A stretch of 64,000 nt of DNA from Gordionus sp. m RMFG-2023. Lineage: Eukaryota > Nematomorpha > Gordioida > Chordodea > Parachordodidae. This document shows, piece after piece, positions 60,801-64,000 of the stretch (the first letter of the stretch is position 1; every line of letters begins with the position of its first letter). A program made the position numbers and the translations under genes. The stretch covers positions 52,036,569 through 52,100,568 of the forward strand of contig NC_088776.1 of NCBI RefSeq assembly GCF_954871325.1, in the 5' to 3' direction. The notes beneath the pieces were generated by a model. That model did not search any database. It was given only the letters and a program-made list of their open reading frames with translations, and was not told the DNA's origin.

Positions 60801-63800
60801 AGTTTCCATTAATTATAAATTAGATACTTAGGTCCCGGAAATCATCTTAAATCCGGAGAATAAATTTTTTTCATTGATACTAAGTAAAAATAGAATTCTA
60901 AATTATTTGATATTTAAATCTCTATTTTTTATTTAAAAAAATCTTTCTGAAAATTATTTAAAAAAAAAATTATATAAGAAAATTTAGCAATGCAGTATTT
61001 AGTCATACCATTCCTTAGTGAAGGGTAGATCGTCCTAATTCCGAAACTGAAGCGGGGTTGGTAAAATATTTGTTTTGTAAAAGTCTATTTTAGTTATTTT
61101 TGGGTTTAATAAAATTAATGTCGAGTTAATCATGACCTTTACCAGATCCCAAGGGTTGGAGGATCCTTCAGCGACATTTCCCGTGAATGAAACTACGATC
61201 AATGTACCTATATCTGAAGCCCCGTTATCAATAAAATTAAAACCGATTATATCAAAGAATTAAAATTTTTTTTGAAAAGATCTTAAAATTTCCATTTTTT
61301 TGAATATATCATCTAAAATAATGTTATATTTTTCTATTAAAATAAGCAATAAATCAATCATTTTTCTCATTAATCATTTTTGTTATTTTATAAATTTTTC
61401 CAATATTTCTCATTAAAAATTTTTTTATTTTGTTGGCTCGCGATTAATGAAACCATACTTCAGCTCACTTTATATTTTTATTCATATAAAAAGCAAACAA
61501 AAATTATATTTATTTTATTAACCATTTTTATATAATGAAATGAACTTCTTTATGTATTTTTATTTCTTATACACTTATTATAATTATATTTGAATATCAT
61601 ATATATATTGAAAATGATTTATTTCATTTATAAAAATATATACCAGTAAAAAATATCAAAATAAATAGGGTTGTGTCGATTGATAAATCTTTCACCAATC
61701 CGATTTACCACAAAACCGATCCTATATTTCGATTAATTTTTATTTATAATACCTCTTTGAACCACCCATATAAAAAAATCAATATTTCCCATTCAAAAAA
61801 AATACCCCAAAACTAACTTTTACGAATGATTAGGTGTATTTAGTTTTTATTTTATTCTCCCAAATTTAATCATTTCATTTAAAATTTAGTCAATATTTAT
61901 GGCTGAATGTAGTATGGTTTGAAAGTAGAAGATTTAGACAAAATATTATTTTACATAAGCCTCGAAATTTTGCCGAAAGATGTAAATCTTTCTTCCATCT
62001 GCGGGCAAAATCTCCAAGCTTGGGTAATTTACTTTTGGTTAAAATTTTGAGTTAGCCGTTTAAAAAAAATTGTCTGAATCGAGCTGTATAACAACGCTAG
62101 ATGTGACTCGTTACATAATTTTGTAATAAAATAAAATATATCAAATTTTAGCTATTTTCTTATCTTTTATAATAATTTCATTTTTTTTAAATATTACAAA
62201 TAAATTGAATGGCTTCCTTTTAATAATTTACAATTAATTATTTATAAAATGAAAAATATTTTATAATTACAACTCAAAAATATCTAAAACAATGAAAATA
62301 TCGAATCTGTTTTTTGAAACTATCGGCCCGATAAAATATATTTTTTTAAACGCTAAATATAGGCGTCGATCAGAATTGAATATCCGCCCCGATCAGATAT
62401 TTAATATCTGCACCGCCATATAAGTAAGGCTTATTTATGACATTTTTTTAATGTGTTCTCCTTTTTCACCTCCTCCCTTATATATCATAGGTACCGGATT
62501 TCAAGATTAGACTCTCCGATATAACTTCGATATTTAAACGACGCTTCAAATTGAGGCAAATAGTAAGCTCCCTTATGAACGAATGAATTAAAAGCGAGAT
62601 GAATGAACATGAAAACGAACGAATGTCTCAAAATTTATATTACTAGGTTTAGTGTAGTTTATTTAAACGAATATTATGATTTTATAAAAGGGTGTAGAAA
62701 TTCAGTGCGAACAAGATGTCACTTCCGGTTCCAACCCGGTTCAGTCCTTCAAACATATCTACCTTTCTTTCTCTTCCCAATCCAAGAGAGAATCTTTCCA
62801 CAACATATTGACTTCTATCGACAGTTTATTAATTAATATAAATTTATCATATATAAATAATTATAAAATACAAGGCAAAAGATTTTTTTTAAGAAAAGAA
62901 TTTGAATAATTGCAAATACTATTTTTTATTTTGTTTTATAATTGTTAATAAATTATAATTATTATAATAAGTTTTATTCTTATTGCTTTTTTTAAAAAAT
63001 ATATTTTATTTTGATATAGTTTATATGGTATCTTATCTTATAAGTTAAAATCATTTTAAAATTTTATAAGTATAATATAACATTTTAAAATAAATATCTC
63101 CATGTTCTATGTACCCGACATCATTTTTTTTTAAAAGAATCGTCTCCTAATTATTATAGGGTTCTAACTATAGTTGAGTAATTACTATATTTTTAGCCGA
63201 AAACTATGACGTTAGCCTCGGAGTTTTTCTTAAAAAGATAGCGCTCAAATTTGGAAGAAACTAATATATAATAAAGCGCCTTAATTTTAACGAATTTTAT
63301 CCAGCAGGCGCTTGAAGATTAAGTCGAATTAGCCGACTTTTAGCCATTACCCAACTTTAGTTTTAACTCCATTTTGATTACTTTTATAGGATGGTAAAGT
63401 TAAGGAGTTTAAATAAAATAAAATGGGTGGAATGAGACCCTCTAGGGGTGAAATGAAATAAAAAGTTTAATATGAATCCTATAATAACTAATCCAACCCA
63501 CGAACTATGAATATATTACCTTTATTTACTAAATAATAACTTCTTTGGGAACTTTATACCCAAAATATCTTTAATAAATCATCAATAATAAAAAAAAATT
63601 TCCTTATATTTCGAATTTTCGATATAAACAATGACTCATAAATTTACATCCGAATATTCAATTTTTAAATATTCCGATATTTGGCTCATAACATTTGGAT
63701 TGACATATTAAAAAAAGTTGATTATCTTTCTTGGAGAAACGTTTTTTTAACCTCGACTCAAATTGCCCTTTTCTAGCAAAGGCACACTGAATTTGACTTA

Positions 63801-63953
63801 AAAGTAACAAACGTATATAACTATAACCTATTGTTATAATTATAAAGCTGTACGAGCAATAAACACGAACGCGGAAGAAAGCCTCCGCGAATTCACGCAA
63901 GCCTGGATGTCTGGCAGGATGTCCAATTACGATTATTTGCTTAAATTGAACAG
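47862..63953 (+). CDS. NSMAF: NSMAF (FAN) homologue, 5' part: 11 exons, gene continues off right edge
   Basis: Factor associated with neutral sphingomyelinase activation is a cytoplasmic GRAM/BEACH/WD40 adaptor which in vertebrates links the TNF receptor to neutral sphingomyelinase. Exons: 47862-47902, 47952-48047, 48101-48182, 48355-48416, 48458-48548, 48591-48704, 48769-48821, 54354-54489, 62491-62562, 62691-62823, 63848-63953. All introns are GT-AG and every phase matches, giving 328 complete codons with no stop. The product follows human NSMAF from the first residue: FSFLYLDPGEIYFESF (15-30), RGHLRLCSKSFIYEP (50-64), a GRAM region with PLVIVPGRIILTSHKLYYQP (200-219), FKIRLSDITSIFKRR (229-243), GVEIQCE (250-256), and the BEACH entry WMSGRMSNYDYLLKLN (313-328). 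The BEACH core and WD repeats lie beyond the window. Family recalled from memory, not by search. Confidence 0.9.
49310..49735. repeat. 14-bp degenerate satellite, about 30 units
   Basis: Units follow TAATNCATTTGYGA: for example TAATACATTTGCTT, TGATGCATCTGCGA, TAATATTTTCGTGG, TAATCCATTCATGA, TAATGCATTCACAA, TAATGCATTTGTGG in register from 49574. Most units are exactly 14 bp; a few are 12-16. The CpG-containing half is unusual against the AT-rich background. Confidence 0.8.
50600..50850. repeat. Imperfect tandem repeat, unit about 117 bp
   Basis: Two and a bit copies sharing TCCAAAA(T/C)TAAG, TTTTCCCT, and ATTTTAAACTTT, with low identity in between. Confidence 0.45.
51664..52437. mobile_element. 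Non-autonomous TIR element, 774 bp
   Basis: The left end CAGGGATTTTAACCGAA and the complement of the right end, CAGGGATCCAAACCGAA, form matching TIRs. Subterminal GGTTCGGTTCGG motifs occur, and the interior contains the ACGCTAACTTGAGTAGCC block also found upstream of GPCR 1 and GPCR 2. Flanking 8-mers do not form a clear duplication. No coding capacity. Confidence 0.7.
54354..54489 (+). CDS. NSMAF: NSMAF exon 8: GRAM domain core
   Basis: 136 nt between ACCATAG| and CAG|GTTTAATT. Encodes 45 residues after the split Trp180, including PLVIVPGRIILTSHKLYYQP, which parallels human [20 protein letters not shown]. The exon enters with one base and leaves in phase 0, as required by its neighbours 5.5 kb upstream and 8.0 kb downstream. 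Confidence 0.92.
54965..55385. repeat. GGCC-rich repeat with a 63-68 bp tandem duplication
   Basis: GATCAATTCCGGCCCAGGCC at the left matches 24376-24395 inside the 2.4 kb Helitron (GATCAGGTCGAGTCCAGGCC), and similarity continues for about 80 bp. CCAAAATTTGAT(A/T)TATTG starts two tandem copies at 55080 and 55148. Confidence 0.55.
56695..57415. mobile_element. Foldback element with about 300-bp inverted arms
   Basis: AAATTTGGTTATGATTTTATATGAAT (56710) recurs inverted near 57362-57390, followed by matching CTAAATTGAAAGTAAT.ATAAAGTTATTG and AAGTAGTAGA blocks on each side. The centre carries inverted TTTTCGCGAC / TCGAAAATAC motifs. No ORF. The class is unknown; it resembles long-TIR MITEs. Confidence 0.7.
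57560..58570 (+). mobile_element. Retroelement remnant: end of RT region plus nuclease-like C-terminus
   Basis: Pieces in order: FSQLPSKMGGLDLYPLNLIS (RT C-terminal side), SDEQLRIAIGHRLGCNIV, PHTCIKCKILVDSKGRHGLN, EPTNLSLDDGLRPDGLTS, then AKRNFKVLKKY-like and KNIGDKTRALTSEPKEYYF. The LRLG...THxCxxCxxxVDxxGRHGLxC and DGxRPDG motifs mark the same family as 30742-31086. The element is broken several times and old. Confidence 0.7.
59013..60777. mobile_element. Long inverted-repeat element, about 1.77 kb
   Basis: The left arm (TTTTATTATATAAT ... TCCATAAGAGGGCGTTAAATG, 59013-59243) recurs inverted at the right (CATTTAACGCCCTCTTATGGAT at 60561 onward to 60777). Inverted similarity continues inward (ATTCGATTG/CAATCGAAT blocks near 59560 and 60510). 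A partial direct copy of the right arm follows at 60865-60990. No transposase recognised. Confidence 0.7.
61910..62099. mobile_element. MITE, TAGTGTTGTTAAACGG family, decayed
   Basis: Left TAGTATGGTTTGAAAG, right GAGCTGTATAACAACGCTA, with the shared interior (TTTGAGTTAGCCGTTT; AAGCCTCGAAATTTTGCC). No target duplication retained. Confidence 0.65.
62491..62823 (+). CDS. NSMAF: NSMAF exons 9 and 10: end of GRAM/PH-like region
   Basis: Exon 9 (62491-62562) encodes VPDFKIRLSDITSIFKRR and ends RQI, the counterpart of human VVQITLQDVRRIYKRR. After a 128-nt intron, exon 10 (62691-62823) encodes GVEIQCEQDVTSGSN ... FKHIYLSFSSQSKRESF, matching GLEVFCTEDD...DIYLKFYEPQDRDDL. It ends with one base of the Thr294 codon. 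The longer open frame at 62603-62836 on this strand is a shadow in another frame. Confidence 0.9.
62824..63847 (+). other. NSMAF: NSMAF intron 10, 1024 nt
   Basis: From A|GTTTAT to ATAAAG|C. It includes a possible short inverted-repeat element at about 63172-63370 (CTATAGTTGAGTAAT / ATTACCCAACTTTAG). The 80-codon minus-strand frame at 63658-63900 overlaps exon 11 and is a shadow. Confidence 0.75.
63848..63953 (+). CDS. NSMAF: NSMAF exon 11: entry into BEACH domain
   Basis: Completes Thr294, then runs AEESLREFTQAW and WMSGRMSNYDYLLKLN before the donor AACAG|GTAGTT. The W-xxG-xxSNYxYLLxLN signature begins the BEACH domain (human LQWQRGHLSNYQYLLHLN). The next exon should encode the ADRSxxDLxQYPVFPW motif and lies outside the window. 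Confidence 0.9.
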
Positions 63954-64000
63954 GTAGTTAATCTTTACATTGAAGGGGGGGGGGGTTAAATGATATAGTT

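Larger units (their letters stand above)
54490..62490 (+). other. NSMAF: NSMAF intron 8, 8001 nt
   Basis: Bounded by CAG|GTTTAATT and ATATCATAG|GTACCG. It holds, in order: a GGCC-rich repeat (54965-55385), a foldback element (56695-57415), a retroelement remnant (57560-58570), a long inverted repeat (59013-60777), a small coding-like patch at 61130-61261 reading MTFTRSQGLEDPSATFPVNE that I cannot place, and a MITE (61910-62099). Confidence 0.85.

Noticed and set aside
62603-62836. 77-codon ORF starting MNMKTNECLK
   Set aside because: It overlaps NSMAF exon 10 in a different frame; the NSMAF frame gives clear homology and correct splice phases.

Overview
This is animal nuclear DNA, very AT-rich, with spliced genes, intronless G-protein-coupled receptors and a dense layer of LINEs, hAT transposons, Helitrons and MITEs. 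There are no operons, ribosome binding sites or CRISPR arrays. Animal identity rests on three gene types: a five-finger LIN-29/rotund/ZNF384-type zinc-finger factor, an aminergic-type receptor family, and NSMAF (FAN), a GRAM/BEACH protein. Several introns are only 41-64 nt, while others in the same gene exceed 5 kb. The phylum cannot be fixed from this window.

Layout. 1-2264 (minus): two exons of the zinc-finger factor, running off the left edge. 2.3-14.5 kb: mobile-element territory (MITEs, a 5'-truncated RTE-like LINE, a TIR transposon with an SDGAVTQYKN-type protein, a ZMYM1-type hAT). 14.5-43.4 kb: a dispersed receptor array with intact GPCR 1 at 16.9 kb, a relic at 32.5 kb and intact GPCR 2 at 41.6 kb. 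The copies share flanking sequence, so they arose by segmental duplication. The spacing has since been inflated by a LINE upstream of GPCR 1, two hATs downstream of it (one carrying a nested Helitron and a second TIR element), retroelement fossils and another Helitron.

47.86 kb to the right edge (plus): the 5' part of NSMAF. Eleven small exons with matching splice phases give 328 codons from the start ATG into the BEACH domain. Most exons are too short for an ORF scan to report. Its 5.5 kb and 8.0 kb introns hold a 14-bp satellite, a TIR element also found upstream of both receptors, foldback elements and a retroelement remnant.

The receptors are predicted plasma-membrane sensors of a small amine-like ligand. 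NSMAF in other animals is an adaptor linking TNF-receptor signalling to neutral sphingomyelinase. The zinc-finger factor is a DNA-binding developmental regulator. Nothing in the sequence links the three genes functionally. The main story is a young receptor family being rearranged by successive transposon insertions, and a conserved gene with extreme intron-size contrast.
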